Shown here piece by piece: positions 1 to 5,441 of a DNA stretch of 7,825 nt. The notes beneath the pieces were generated by a model. That model was not told where the DNA came from and made no database searches. It was given only the letters and a program-made list of their open reading frames with translations. The DNA comes from Desulfocapsaceae bacterium (lineage in GTDB: Bacteria; Desulfobacterota; Desulfobulbia; Desulfobulbales; Desulfocapsaceae): assembly GCA_029934775.1 (NCBI GenBank), contig JAOZLO010000118.1, positions 1 to 7,825 on the forward strand, in the 5' to 3' direction. Position numbers and translations under genes: made by a program. Each line of letters starts with the position of its first letter. Position 1 is the first letter of the stretch.

Positions 1-124
1 TGGTTGCAAGGGTGATTTTTGTTTCATCGGAGATTTGTTTAAGGTCTAAACCCTGTTTGATACGGGCCTGGCGGAGAAGACCGCCCAGGGTGGTATATTC
101 TGTTTCGGTAGATTCAATTGACAT
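1..124 (-). CDS. RodZ-like helix-turn-helix protein, N-terminal fragment (runs off left edge)
   Basis: Reading the minus strand from the ATG at 124-122 gives 41 codons without a stop before the window ends, so the 3' part is missing. The visible peptide contains LGGLLRQARIKQGLDLKQIS followed by DETKITLA. This matches the start of the Xre-type helix-turn-helix (HTH_25) found at the N-terminus of RodZ-like proteins: a 'lG..LRqaRe.kGl.l..ia..TkI' pattern with the recognition helix lying past the edge. Family members usually continue with a membrane segment and a periplasmic DUF4115 domain and act in cell-shape control with MreB; none of that can be seen here. An AGGA (minus strand, plus positions 134-137) lies 9 bases before the ATG as a ribosome binding site. 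It follows the SurA-like gene by about 73 bases on the same strand, so co-transcription is plausible. A plain transcriptional regulator is the main alternative. Confidence 0.65.
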   Translation of the reverse strand, partial: MSIESTETEYTTLGGLLRQARIKQGLDLKQISDETKITLAT

Positions 125-172
125 TATCTGTTGTCCTGTACAATAGCACTTGCAGCCTTCTGGTATAAATAA

Positions 173-191
173 ACTATCAGGTTCCGATAGT
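173..191 (-). terminator. hairpin after the SurA-like gene, possible weak terminator
   Basis: ACTATC (173-178) and GATAGT (186-191) form a perfect 6-bp stem with a 7-base loop. It lies just past the SurA-like stop codon. Read on the minus strand it is followed by the T-rich TTTATTTAT. The stem is short and AT-rich, so it may only attenuate transcription into the downstream HTH gene. Confidence 0.25.
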
Positions 192-197
192 ATCCGG

Positions 198-1214
198 CTA
201 TAATTTTTGAATATATGCTTTTTCTTTTAATTCTTTCACCCATTTCGAATAAGCATCTCTCAGTCTCTGTTCATAAAGTTTTTCTTTTATCTCATCTTTG
301 ACTTCTTCAAAGGAACTGGTGATAACAATTGCATTCTCATCCCCGGACAGGAGTTTAAAGAACTGGTAACCGGCATTTGTCTCAATAATTTCGCTGATGC
401 TGCCGGGTGCCAGCGAACCTACTGCAGAGCGCATGGTGGAAGCCATTTCATCCAGTGTGAAAGTACCTATGTCTCCACCGTCTGTTGCAGAGGGGAGGTC
501 TGAGAATTTTTTTGCCAGGGTCTTGAAATCCTGGCCGTTGAGGGCAAGATTGTGTACGCGTTCTGCTCGTTTTCGGGTGTGCCTCTTTTTTTCAGTAAGT
601 TTTTCTGAGTCAGTGTCTTTATCCCAGATAAATCCAATCTGGAGGATATAATAACTTCCTTTTTCTACTCTATACGTATAGTTTTCATCATAATAGTCTA
701 GAATCACTGCTTCGGTGATGATGATTTTTGAGCGGACGTAGAAGCTGATGAGTTTACTTTGAAGAATTTGGGCACCAATGCTTGCCCTGTAACTCTTTTC
801 TGTCATCCCCGATTCGTGCAGTTTTTTTCTAAATTCGGGTTTACTTAAACCAGAGCGGCCAAGCACTTTTTCAAAGCCGTTTTCGATTTCTTTTTCGTTC
901 ACTGAGATGTTAAACTGCTTTCCCTGCTGGGCGATAAGTTTTCGGTCAATGAGAGTATCAAGGGTTTTCTGGCGGGCTTCATCCAGTATCTGTAGCAGAG
1001 ATTCACCGGAATCTTTTTGCGCAATGACTCTATACATACCTTCAGCTTCTTGTTCAACTTCAGAAAGTGTTATAATATCGTCGTTTACAACAGCAACCAC
1101 CCTGTCAATGAGTTCGGAGTGTGATATTACCGGAACCGGAATAGCGCAAAAAACGAGGAACACAATTCGGAGTGAGTGGATTTGAATTCGGGAAATGGCA
1201 TGACAGTGGAACAT
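198..1214 (-). CDS. SurA-type periplasmic peptidyl-prolyl isomerase (parvulin family)
   Basis: This is a periplasmic chaperone with a parvulin (PpiC) prolyl isomerase domain; the family helps fold outer-membrane and secreted proteins. I chose the ATG at 1214 (338 residues) because an AAAGGA sits 5 bases upstream and translation then begins directly with a signal peptide: basic n-region with two Arg, hydrophobic LRIVFLVFCAIPVPVI, cleavage near residues 31-33. An in-frame ATG at 1268 would add 18 residues but has no visible ribosome binding site. In the mature protein, IDRVVAVVNDDIITLSEVEQ (about residues 37-55) opens a SurA N-terminal chaperone domain reaching to about residue 165. A single PpiC domain follows at about 187-292, with the conserved GGDIGTF (246-252) and a C-terminal NAGYQFFKLL. 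E. coli SurA has two parvulin domains; this shorter one-domain layout is common outside gammaproteobacteria. It lies upstream of the RodZ-like gene on the same strand. The family is clear; the exact client proteins are not. Confidence 0.85.
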   Translation of the reverse strand: MFHCHAISRIQIHSLRIVFLVFCAIPVPVISHSELIDRVVAVVNDDIITLSEVEQEAEGMYRVIAQKDSGESLLQILDEARQKTLDTLIDRKLIAQQGKQFNISVNEKEIENGFEKVLGRSGLSKPEFRKKLHESGMTEKSYRASIGAQILQSKLISFYVRSKIIITEAVILDYYDENYTYRVEKGSYYILQIGFIWDKDTDSEKLTEKKRHTRKRAERVHNLALNGQDFKTLAKKFSDLPSATDGGDIGTFTLDEMASTMRSAVGSLAPGSISEIIETNAGYQFFKLLSGDENAIVITSSFEEVKDEIKEKLYEQRLRDAYSKWVKELKEKAYIQKL

Positions 1215-1406
1215 CGGAATCCTTTTGCTGATATTTTGTAGTGCTTGATACTTTTTTAACAGGGTCATAGTAGTAAGGTGCCAAAGGGGTACCGGGCTGA
1301 AACCTGTTTGTTAGGGGTATTTGTATCAATTGCAAAGGAACTATAATCGGTCAGAGTATAGATGTACAGTAACTCTTACCGGTGGTAGTTATGATTTTCC
1401 GCCTTG

Positions 1407-1471
1407 TTTTCGAGCAGTCGAAAATTTTGAAGAATAGTGACAGCGTAATAGAAAAATGGTTTTTCTTCAAA
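1407..1471. repeat. two adjacent inverted repeats in the divergent intergenic region
   Basis: TTTTCGA (1407-1413) and TCGAAAA (1418-1424) form a perfect 7-bp stem with a GCAG tetraloop. Immediately beside it, TTTGAAGAA (1426-1434) and TTCTTCAAA (1463-1471) form a perfect 9-bp stem around 28 bases. If the minus-strand promoter at 1487-1516 is used, both would lie in the SurA leader RNA. They could be RNA structures, protein-binding dyads or chance in AT-rich DNA. Confidence 0.4.
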
Positions 1472-1486
1472 TCGAATCATAGAGAA

Positions 1487-1516
1487 AATATAACAGTTAT
1501 ATACTTGATGTCTCAA
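1487..1516 (-). promoter_or_regulatory. candidate sigma70-type promoter for the SurA-like gene
   Basis: On the minus strand TTGAGA (plus 1511-1516; 5 of 6 matches to TTGACA) is followed after 18 bases by TATATT (plus 1487-1492; 5 of 6 matches to TATAAT). Direction and position fit transcription of the SurA-like gene. The surrounding DNA is AT-rich, so such matches can arise by chance. Confidence 0.25.
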
Positions 1517-1580
1517 TAATAATTACTATTCTAATAGAATGAAAGGGAAGGGAAACTGAACTGTCTGTTCTGCTCCCCAG

Positions 1581-1608
1581 TTGACTTTCCTGTTATAAAG
1601 AATATTCT
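1581..1608 (+). promoter_or_regulatory. candidate sigma70-type promoter for the TlpA-like gene
   Basis: TTGACT (1581-1586; 5 of 6 to the -35 consensus) is followed after 16 bases by TATTCT (1603-1608; 4 of 6 to the -10 consensus). It lies about 65 bases before the ATG at 1673, which would give a short leader carrying the dyad at 1621-1643. Confidence 0.3.
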
Positions 1609-1620
1609 GTCCCAAGCGCA

Positions 1621-1643
1621 TACCATCATAATTAAGTATGGTA
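1621..1643. repeat. short dyad upstream of the TlpA-like gene
   Basis: TACCAT (1621-1626) and ATGGTA (1638-1643) are inverted copies around an 11-base spacer that itself contains the palindrome TAATTA. The site lies just after the candidate promoter and 29 bases before the start codon, where a repressor could bind. No regulator is identifiable. Confidence 0.2.
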
Positions 1644-1672
1644 AAAAATGAACCTCCTTTTAGAGCATATAG

Positions 1673-2176
1673 ATGAAAAAAACACAAATTGCTGTTTCAC
1701 TCTCTTGTTTATTCTTTGTATTGATGTTCTCTTTTCCAATGACAGCGGATGTTGAAGCCAGCACCAAAATGCCTGATTTTTCTTTGAAAAGTGTGCGTGA
1801 CGGGCGAGTTGTTGATAGCACTGTTTTCTCCGGAAAAGCCCTGTATATCACCTTTTTTGCTACCTGGTGTCCTCCCTGTGTTAAGGAAGTGCCAGTCTTA
1901 GTGGAGTTACAGGATCAACTGTCAAATTCCGGGTTTTCGGTTGTTGGTCTGTCCGTAGATGAGGCGGGTCTCTCTGTTGTTGCAGATTTTGTAGAAAAAA
2001 ATGCAATCAACTATCCCGTTCTGATGGCGGAATTTAAGACAACCATGGATTTTGGAGGAGTTTTCGGCATACCGGTTTCTTTTTTAGTGAACAAAAAAGG
2101 TAATGTTGTCAAAAGATATACCGGCTATGTTCAACGTAAAGTACTGGAAAAAGATATCCATAGTTTGCTGAATTGA
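1673..2176 (+). CDS. secreted TlpA/ResA-like thiol-disulfide oxidoreductase
   Basis: A 167-residue thioredoxin-fold protein of the AhpC/TSA-Redoxin-TlpA group. An N-terminal signal peptide (MKKTQ, then a hydrophobic stretch to about residue 24, cleavage near VEAS at 27-30) sends it across the inner membrane. The active site is WCPPC (65-69) within YITFFATWCPPCVKEVP, and the cis-proline loop is GIPVSFLVNKKG (132-143, Pro134). These TlpA/ResA features indicate a periplasmic thiol reductase, classically reducing apocytochrome c CXXCH cysteines before heme attachment. Cys12 lies inside the signal and lacks a proper lipobox, so a lipoprotein is unlikely. It appears to be its own unit: the upstream gene is divergent, and 280 bases with hairpins follow. 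No strong Shine-Dalgarno sequence precedes the ATG; AGAG about 8 bases upstream is the best candidate. A CcsA-family gene lies 2.4 kb downstream, which agrees with a cytochrome c maturation role, but the substrate is inferred. General periplasmic redox roles are possible. Confidence 0.85.
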   Translation: MKKTQIAVSLSCLFFVLMFSFPMTADVEASTKMPDFSLKSVRDGRVVDSTVFSGKALYITFFATWCPPCVKEVPVLVELQDQLSNSGFSVVGLSVDEAGLSVVADFVEKNAINYPVLMAEFKTTMDFGGVFGIPVSFLVNKKGNVVKRYTGYVQRKVLEKDIHSLLN

Positions 2177-2213
2177 GCAATCTTTGTTGCGTCGGGAATG
2201 AAAATTGAATAGA

Positions 2214-2236
2214 CTGTCTTCAATTTTGCAAGACAG
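2214..2236 (+). terminator. hairpin after the TlpA-like gene, possible weak terminator
   Basis: CTGTCTT (2214-2220) and AAGACAG (2230-2236) form a perfect 7-bp stem with a 9-base loop, 37 bases past the TlpA-like stop. No clean T-run follows, so termination would be weak. It overlaps the -35 box of the candidate promoter at 2226-2255 and could alternatively be a regulatory dyad. Confidence 0.3.
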
Positions 2237-2255
2237 GTTGATGTAGGTTTATTAT
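2226..2255 (+). promoter_or_regulatory. candidate promoter for the 69-residue secreted protein
   Basis: TTGCAA (2226-2231; 4 of 6) and TATTAT (2250-2255; 5 of 6) are separated by 18 bases. A start near 2262 would give a leader of about 195 bases that includes all the hairpins at 2282-2398. Confidence 0.25.
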
Positions 2256-2281
2256 ATGGAGACGAGCTTCATATTACTAAC

Positions 2282-2398
2282 TCCCCACAAGGGGATGTAA
2301 GTACCATGGTGGTCAATGTAACCACATAATTTCAAAGTACATTCTTCTGTTTCTTGTTTTTTATACCCCTCAGGTAAGCGATAGACTCCGAGGGGGTA
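2282..2398 (+). promoter_or_regulatory. hairpin-rich leader upstream of the 69-residue protein
   Basis: Three stems occur in series. TCCCC/GGGGA (2282-2286 and 2291-2295) encloses an ACAA tetraloop. GTGGT/ACCAC (2309-2313 and 2321-2325) has a 7-base loop. TACCCCTC/GAGGGGGTA (2364-2371 and 2390-2398) is an 8-bp stem with one bulged G, extendable inward by GG/CC. The last stem ends 47 bases before the AGGAG ribosome binding site. The gap holds no reading frame I can support. I do not recognise the conserved core of a known riboswitch such as c-di-GMP-I, and none of the stems has a T-run, so they do not look like terminators. The structures could stabilise the RNA or regulate translation, but function is unknown. 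Confidence 0.3.
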
Positions 2399-2456
2399 CT
2401 AAATTGAGTAACAGGGTTACAGGAGTAAGGTACTAATCAGCAAACAGGAGAAGGAA

Positions 2457-2666
2457 ATGAACAAAAAAATCGTTATCATAGCACTGGCTCTGGTATTCGC
2501 TCTCAGCACCGCAACTGCAGGATTTGCAGCAAAATTAAAATGTACTGTTGATTCCGTTGAAGGCGAAACAGTTACCATGACCTGCGCTAAAGCAGATAAG
2601 CTGAAAGTTGGTGATAAGATTAAAGTGTCACCACCTAAGAAAAAAGGTGCAGTTGAAGGGTGTTAA
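2457..2666 (+). CDS. small secreted protein with three cysteines in its mature part, possibly ExtJ-like
   Basis: A 69-residue protein with a textbook start: AGGAG six bases before the ATG. Residues 1 to about 25 form a signal peptide (KK, then a hydrophobic core, ending AGFAA). The mature part of about 44 residues reads KLKCTVDSVEGETVTMTC, then AKADKLKVGDKIKVSPP, then a lysine-rich tail ending in Cys69. The pattern 'V.sVeG.tVtm.c...dkLkvGDkikV' suggests a very small beta-barrel (KOW or OB-like turn). From memory it resembles small proteins annotated as ExtJ, named from a Geobacter cytochrome-conduit operon with a selenite/tellurite label; I cannot confirm this. Cys29 and Cys43 could form a disulfide, leaving Cys69 free. 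It has its own candidate promoter, a structured leader and a strong terminator, so it is probably monocistronic and well expressed. The neighbouring TlpA-like reductase could act on its cysteines. Coding potential is very strong; function is not known. Confidence 0.8.
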   Translation: MNKKIVIIALALVFALSTATAGFAAKLKCTVDSVEGETVTMTCAKADKLKVGDKIKVSPPKKKGAVEGC

Positions 2667-2699
2667 TTGATTTAGCACAGGAATGTAAGTATTTTGTCC

Positions 2700-2735
2700 G
2701 GTCGGTTGATTTCAGGTCAACCGGCCTTTTTTTTT
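2700..2735 (+). terminator. strong intrinsic (rho-independent) terminator
   Basis: GGTCGGTTGA (2700-2709) pairs with TCAACCGGCC (2717-2726) in a 10-bp stem containing one G-T wobble, with a 7-base loop, followed by nine T (2727-2735). It begins 33 bases past the stop of the 69-residue protein and separates that gene from uppP. Confidence 0.92.
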
Positions 2736-2764
2736 GAACATTGGCGAAATTTTATCCTTATAAA
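2734..2764 (+). promoter_or_regulatory. candidate promoter for uppP and the genes after it
   Basis: TTGAAC (2734-2739; 4 of 6) and TATAAA (2759-2764; 5 of 6) are 19 bases apart, longer than ideal. Because a strong terminator lies immediately upstream, uppP needs its own promoter somewhere in the 64 bases before its start, and this is the best candidate there. Confidence 0.25.
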
Positions 2765-2799
2765 ATAGCCATGATTATTACATCAATCAGAGGTGTGTT

Positions 2800-3612
2800 T
2801 TGGAGTTGATTAAAGCGATGATTTTAGGTGTTGTTCAGGGGCTGACGGAGTTTCTTCCGATCTCCAGCTCAGGACATCTGGTGATTGGTTCTCAATTGAT
2901 GCATTTCCAGGAACAGGGAGTAGTTTTTGATGTTTTTGTCCATCTTGGTACCTTGCTCGCGGTAGTAGTAGTTTTTAGAGAGGAACTTTTAGAGATGATT
3001 AAGGCTCCGTTTGCTTTTTTGCAGGGAGATAAGCGAGAATCTGTAAAACATTTTTTCTTACTGGATTTATATGTCATTGTTGCGACTTTACCGGCAGTGG
3101 TTGTCGGTCTTTTTCTAAAAGACAGTATTGAAATACTCTTTGGAAATATTCTGATTGTCTACTCCATGCTGGCAGTGACTGGGATTATCATGATTGTTTC
3201 AAGATATTTACCCCAGAAAGATAAACCGATTACCTGGGGACGGAGCCTTCTGGTAGGCTGTGCACAGGCTTGTGCCATTCTGCCGGGACTTTCCCGTTCT
3301 GGTTCTACTATTTTTGCGGGTATGCTTTTAGGTATTGATAGAGGAAAAATTGCCAGGTTTTCTTTTATTATGTCAATACCCGCAATACTTGGGGCAGCGG
3401 TCTTACAGTTCGGCGATCTCATGACAAATCCACTGGAGAGTGATGCGCTTATAAATATTGGTGCAGGAGCTGTAATGGCAGCATTCTCAGGATATTTTGC
3501 AATTAAACTCTTACTGGATATTATTCGTAGAAACAGGCTGCATTGGTTTGGTTATTATTGCCTCTTGATTTCTGCTGCCGGGATTGGCCATTCCATTTTT
3601 ATGTCAGTTTAA
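2800..3612 (+). CDS. uppP: undecaprenyl-diphosphate phosphatase (BacA/UppP family)
   Basis: An integral inner-membrane enzyme that dephosphorylates undecaprenyl diphosphate to the monophosphate, recycling the lipid carrier for peptidoglycan and other envelope polymers; it also confers basal bacitracin tolerance. The 270 residues match the family length. The first signature is GVVQGLTEFLPISSSGHLVI (10-29), containing Gln13, Glu17 (the QxxxE motif) and His26. The second is PGLSRSGST (162-170) with Arg166. Several hydrophobic membrane segments surround both. The start is TTG at 2800: AGAGG lies 6 bases upstream, and the resulting MELIKAMILGVVQGLTEF aligns with the usual N-terminus. The next in-frame ATG at 2818 would remove the first residues of the first helix. 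The gene begins just after a strong terminator and is followed after 91 bases by the siroheme gene on the same strand. Confidence 0.96.
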   Translation: MELIKAMILGVVQGLTEFLPISSSGHLVIGSQLMHFQEQGVVFDVFVHLGTLLAVVVVFREELLEMIKAPFAFLQGDKRESVKHFFLLDLYVIVATLPAVVVGLFLKDSIEILFGNILIVYSMLAVTGIIMIVSRYLPQKDKPITWGRSLLVGCAQACAILPGLSRSGSTIFAGMLLGIDRGKIARFSFIMSIPAILGAAVLQFGDLMTNPLESDALINIGAGAVMAAFSGYFAIKLLLDIIRRNRLHWFGYYCLLISAAGIGHSIFMSV

Positions 3613-3703
3613 TCCTGGAATTCCGCCCAGCACTCGTTGAAGGGTTGGAAAAACACGAGATAAACGTAGATCTTCGAACCTGATTTTTTTTAAACTAACG
3701 AAC

Positions 3704-4432
3704 ATGACAATGCCACCCAGCTACGTACCCTCGGAAAAGGATCGTATTTTATATCCTGTTAATTTGCAACTGTGTGATCGCCTGTGTGTTGTTATTGGTG
3801 GTGGTAATGTAGCATTCAGAAAGATTAAAAGCCTGCTTATTTGTGACGCTGCGGTCAGGGTCGTGAGTCCGTACGTTCAGGTCAGTTTGAAAAAAATTAT
3901 CCTGGAGAGACGAATGGAATGGCTTGAACGAGGATACGTCGAAGGTGATTTGCGGGGAGCATTTCTTGCTTTTGCGGCAACCAGTGATCCTGATGTGCAG
4001 CAGCGGGTGAAGGAAGAGGCGGAAAAATACAATATCATTCTCAATAGTGCAGATGATCCGGAGGGAAGTGACTTTCATGTCCCCGCACACTTCAGAAGAG
4101 GGAAAATGCTGGTGACAGTTTCCACCGCCGGAAGTAGTCCTGCTTTATCAAAACAGATGAGAGAATGGTTGGAGCAGGAGATTGGGCCAGAGTATGAAGC
4201 TATTGTCGGGTTTTTGTCTATGGTAAGGGATACTGTAGTCAGTCGTGATAAAGATTTTGCCACACATAAAGAGCTGTTTCAAAATCTTTTAAAGGCTGAT
4301 ATTGTAAAGCTGATTCGCGATGGTAACTGGTTTGATCTGCAGATGCTGCTGTTGCAGGAGCTTCCCGAAGATGTTGATTCTATAACACTTATCAGGCGTT
4401 TCCTCGATGTACATGATAAGCAAAAAGGATAA
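3704..4432 (+). CDS. sirC: precorrin-2 dehydrogenase / sirohydrochlorin ferrochelatase (Met8p/CysG N-terminal type)
   Basis: A cytoplasmic enzyme that oxidises precorrin-2 to sirohydrochlorin with NAD+ and, in the bifunctional Met8p/CysG form, inserts iron to give siroheme. Over 242 residues, an NAD-binding Rossmann fold carries VVIGGGNVAFRKIKSLL (29-45). FLAFAATSDPDVQQRV (87-102) and NSADDPEGSDFHVPA (114-128) follow; Asp117 lines up with the catalytic Asp104 of E. coli CysG. RRGKMLVTVSTAGSSPALSK (131-150) and an all-helical C-terminal part complete it. The SUMT methyltransferase domain of full CysG is absent, so methylation must come from a separate gene outside this window. Siroheme is the cofactor of sulfite reductases and, in many sulfate reducers, the precursor of heme, which fits the ccsA and hemA neighbours. 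No Shine-Dalgarno sequence is visible before the ATG at 3704; another in-frame ATG lies at 3710. Whether it chelates iron or only dehydrogenates cannot be decided from sequence. The symbol sirC is used for the family; a bifunctional enzyme would be closer to Met8p. Confidence 0.92.
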   Translation: MTMPPSYVPSEKDRILYPVNLQLCDRLCVVIGGGNVAFRKIKSLLICDAAVRVVSPYVQVSLKKIILERRMEWLERGYVEGDLRGAFLAFAATSDPDVQQRVKEEAEKYNIILNSADDPEGSDFHVPAHFRRGKMLVTVSTAGSSPALSKQMREWLEQEIGPEYEAIVGFLSMVRDTVVSRDKDFATHKELFQNLLKADIVKLIRDGNWFDLQMLLLQELPEDVDSITLIRRFLDVHDKQKG

Positions 4433-4486
4433 AGCTCCAGGCTTGCTCAGTTTTTCCACCGGCAAAAGACAGACGCAAGGTTGCTA

Positions 4487-4591
4487 GCCCTTAAACCTTT
4501 ACGCCCTTAAACCTGCCCGTAGGGCATTATGTGCCATTGGTCATCAGCTGATAGCTTTGGCTACTAACTGCGAAGCCTGCCCGAAGGGCAG
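4487..4591. repeat. cluster of short direct and palindromic repeats between sirC and ccsA
   Basis: GCCCTTAAACCT occurs twice in direct orientation (4487-4498 and 4503-4514), a 16-base period. Two near-identical hairpins follow: TGCCC-GTA-GGGCA (4514-4526) and CTGCCC-GAA-GGGCAG (4577-4591), both preceded by CCTGCCCG. Between them lies the perfect palindrome ATCAGCTGAT (4543-4552). GC-rich hairpins with a CCTGCCCG.AGGGCA core repeated at about 64-base spacing look like REP-type intergenic repeats. The cluster fills most of the 181-base gap between sirC and the chosen ccsA start. No T-run follows either hairpin, so they are not classical terminators, though they could damp read-through or protect RNA ends. 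Confidence 0.6.
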
Positions 4592-4613
4592 TACGCCAGA
4601 CTGGAATAGAGTT

Positions 4614-5441
4614 ATGAATGAGATAAGTTATCTGCTTTTTCTATCGGTTTTGGGAGTTACCTTTATTGCAAGTGCGGCGTATATTGTCTTTTTTTTCAGT
4701 CAAAATAAGCAGATACGTAAAATTGCAAGGTTGATTCTGCTTGTTTCCGGGATTCTCCAGACCTTGTATATAGTTTCCCGTTATATACAGGTAGGGCATA
4801 CCCCGATAACTTCTCAGCATGAGGCAGTAGTCTTTTTTGCCTGGGCAACCACATGGGCTTATCTTTCTTTCAGGTGGAGGTACAGTGTAAAGAATTTTGG
4901 TACTCTCGTCTCCATTCTCATTTTTTTGCTTTTGATCATTTCCTCAATGTCTTCCCGTGATTTAACTCCTCTGGTTCCCGCTCTGCAGAGCTGGTGGCTG
5001 CCGGTGCACGCTGGAGTCTCACTTATTGCGTATGGTTTTCTCTCCCTCGCTTTTTGTGGTGGAATCATGTATCTGCTACAGGAACGAGAGCTTAAAAGTA
5101 AAAGATTCGGCTATTTTTTTTCCCGCTTTCCATCTCTTGATGCCCTCGATCAATTGATCAGCCACTGTTTGACGACAGGTTTTATTTTTTTGACACTGGG
5201 CATAGTGACCGGTTCGCTCTGGGCTCGACAGGCATGGGGGACTTACTGGCACTGGGATCCAAAAGAGACGTGGTCACTTGTTACCTGGTTTATCTATCTT
5301 GTGCAGATTCACCAGAGAATTACTGTCGGCTGGCGTGGAAAGAGGGGGGCCGTTATGGCCATTCTGGGTTTTGCGGCCGTTATGTTCACTTTATGGGGAG
5401 TCACATATCTGCTGGGGGGAGTACACAGTTATGCAGGGTGA
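4614..5441 (+). CDS. ccsA: cytochrome c assembly protein, CcsA/HemX family
   Basis: An eight-helix inner-membrane protein of the Cyt_c_asm family that exports or presents heme for cytochrome c maturation (system II, normally with CcsB/ResB). Counted from the ATG at 4614 (275 residues), hydrophobic segments lie near 4-28, 38-58, 68-86, 97-113, 130-154, 184-204, 219-234 and 246-268. The heme-handling WWD motif is intact (WGTYWHWDPKETW, 208-220). Candidate heme-ligand histidines are His69 (SQHEAVVFF), His132 (WWLPVHAG) and His271 in the LGGVHSYAG end. The frame is open back to a TTG at 4557, but that extension is encoded by the palindromic repeat sequence and is not membrane-like, so I start at 4614. 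A weak AGAG or GGAA lies upstream. It sits between sirC and hemA, the position of HemX, a relative that regulates HemA levels in Bacillus. The full WWD motif favours true CcsA activity; both roles are possible. No ccsB is visible in the window. Confidence 0.9.
   Translation: MNEISYLLFLSVLGVTFIASAAYIVFFFSQNKQIRKIARLILLVSGILQTLYIVSRYIQVGHTPITSQHEAVVFFAWATTWAYLSFRWRYSVKNFGTLVSILIFLLLIISSMSSRDLTPLVPALQSWWLPVHAGVSLIAYGFLSLAFCGGIMYLLQERELKSKRFGYFFSRFPSLDALDQLISHCLTTGFIFLTLGIVTGSLWARQAWGTYWHWDPKETWSLVTWFIYLVQIHQRITVGWRGKRGAVMAILGFAAVMFTLWGVTYLLGGVHSYAG

Larger units (their letters stand above)
1215..1672. other. divergent intergenic region without a convincing gene
   Basis: About 460 bases separate the minus-strand SurA-like gene from the plus-strand TlpA-like gene (404 if the longer SurA start is used). 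Short reading frames here overlap the SurA N-terminus or have no ribosome binding site, so I call none. The stretch contains two adjacent inverted repeats (1407-1471), a candidate minus-strand promoter (1487-1516), a candidate plus-strand promoter (1581-1608), and a small dyad next to the TlpA start (1621-1643). A perfect TATAAT at 1342-1347 has no good -35 partner. The SurA transcript would have a leader of about 270 bases if the promoter at 1487-1516 is real. Confidence 0.5.

Noticed and set aside
397..1185. Plus-strand open frames of 84 and 92 codons across the SurA-like gene
   Set aside because: They lie opposite a gene with clear domain matches, show no family motifs and have no ribosome binding sites; they are antisense shadows.
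1215..1268. Longer SurA-like start at 1268
   Set aside because: No ribosome binding site precedes it, and it would put 18 residues in front of the signal peptide; the ATG at 1214 has AAAGGA at proper spacing.
1342..1347. Perfect TATAAT on the plus strand
   Set aside because: No acceptable -35 box lies 16-18 bases upstream, and the nearest plus-strand gene starts more than 320 bases away with a better candidate promoter between.
3613..3703. CTCGT/ACGAG stem and the run of eight T before sirC as a terminator
   Set aside because: The stem is only 5 bp with a large loop and is not adjacent to the T-run, so a working intrinsic terminator between uppP and sirC is not supported.
5278..5430. Upstream extension of hemA giving a 480-residue product
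   Set aside because: The extra 51 residues are ccsA sequence read in another frame, show no glutamyl-tRNA reductase similarity, and the ATG at 5431 has a good ribosome binding site and the family's normal N-terminus.
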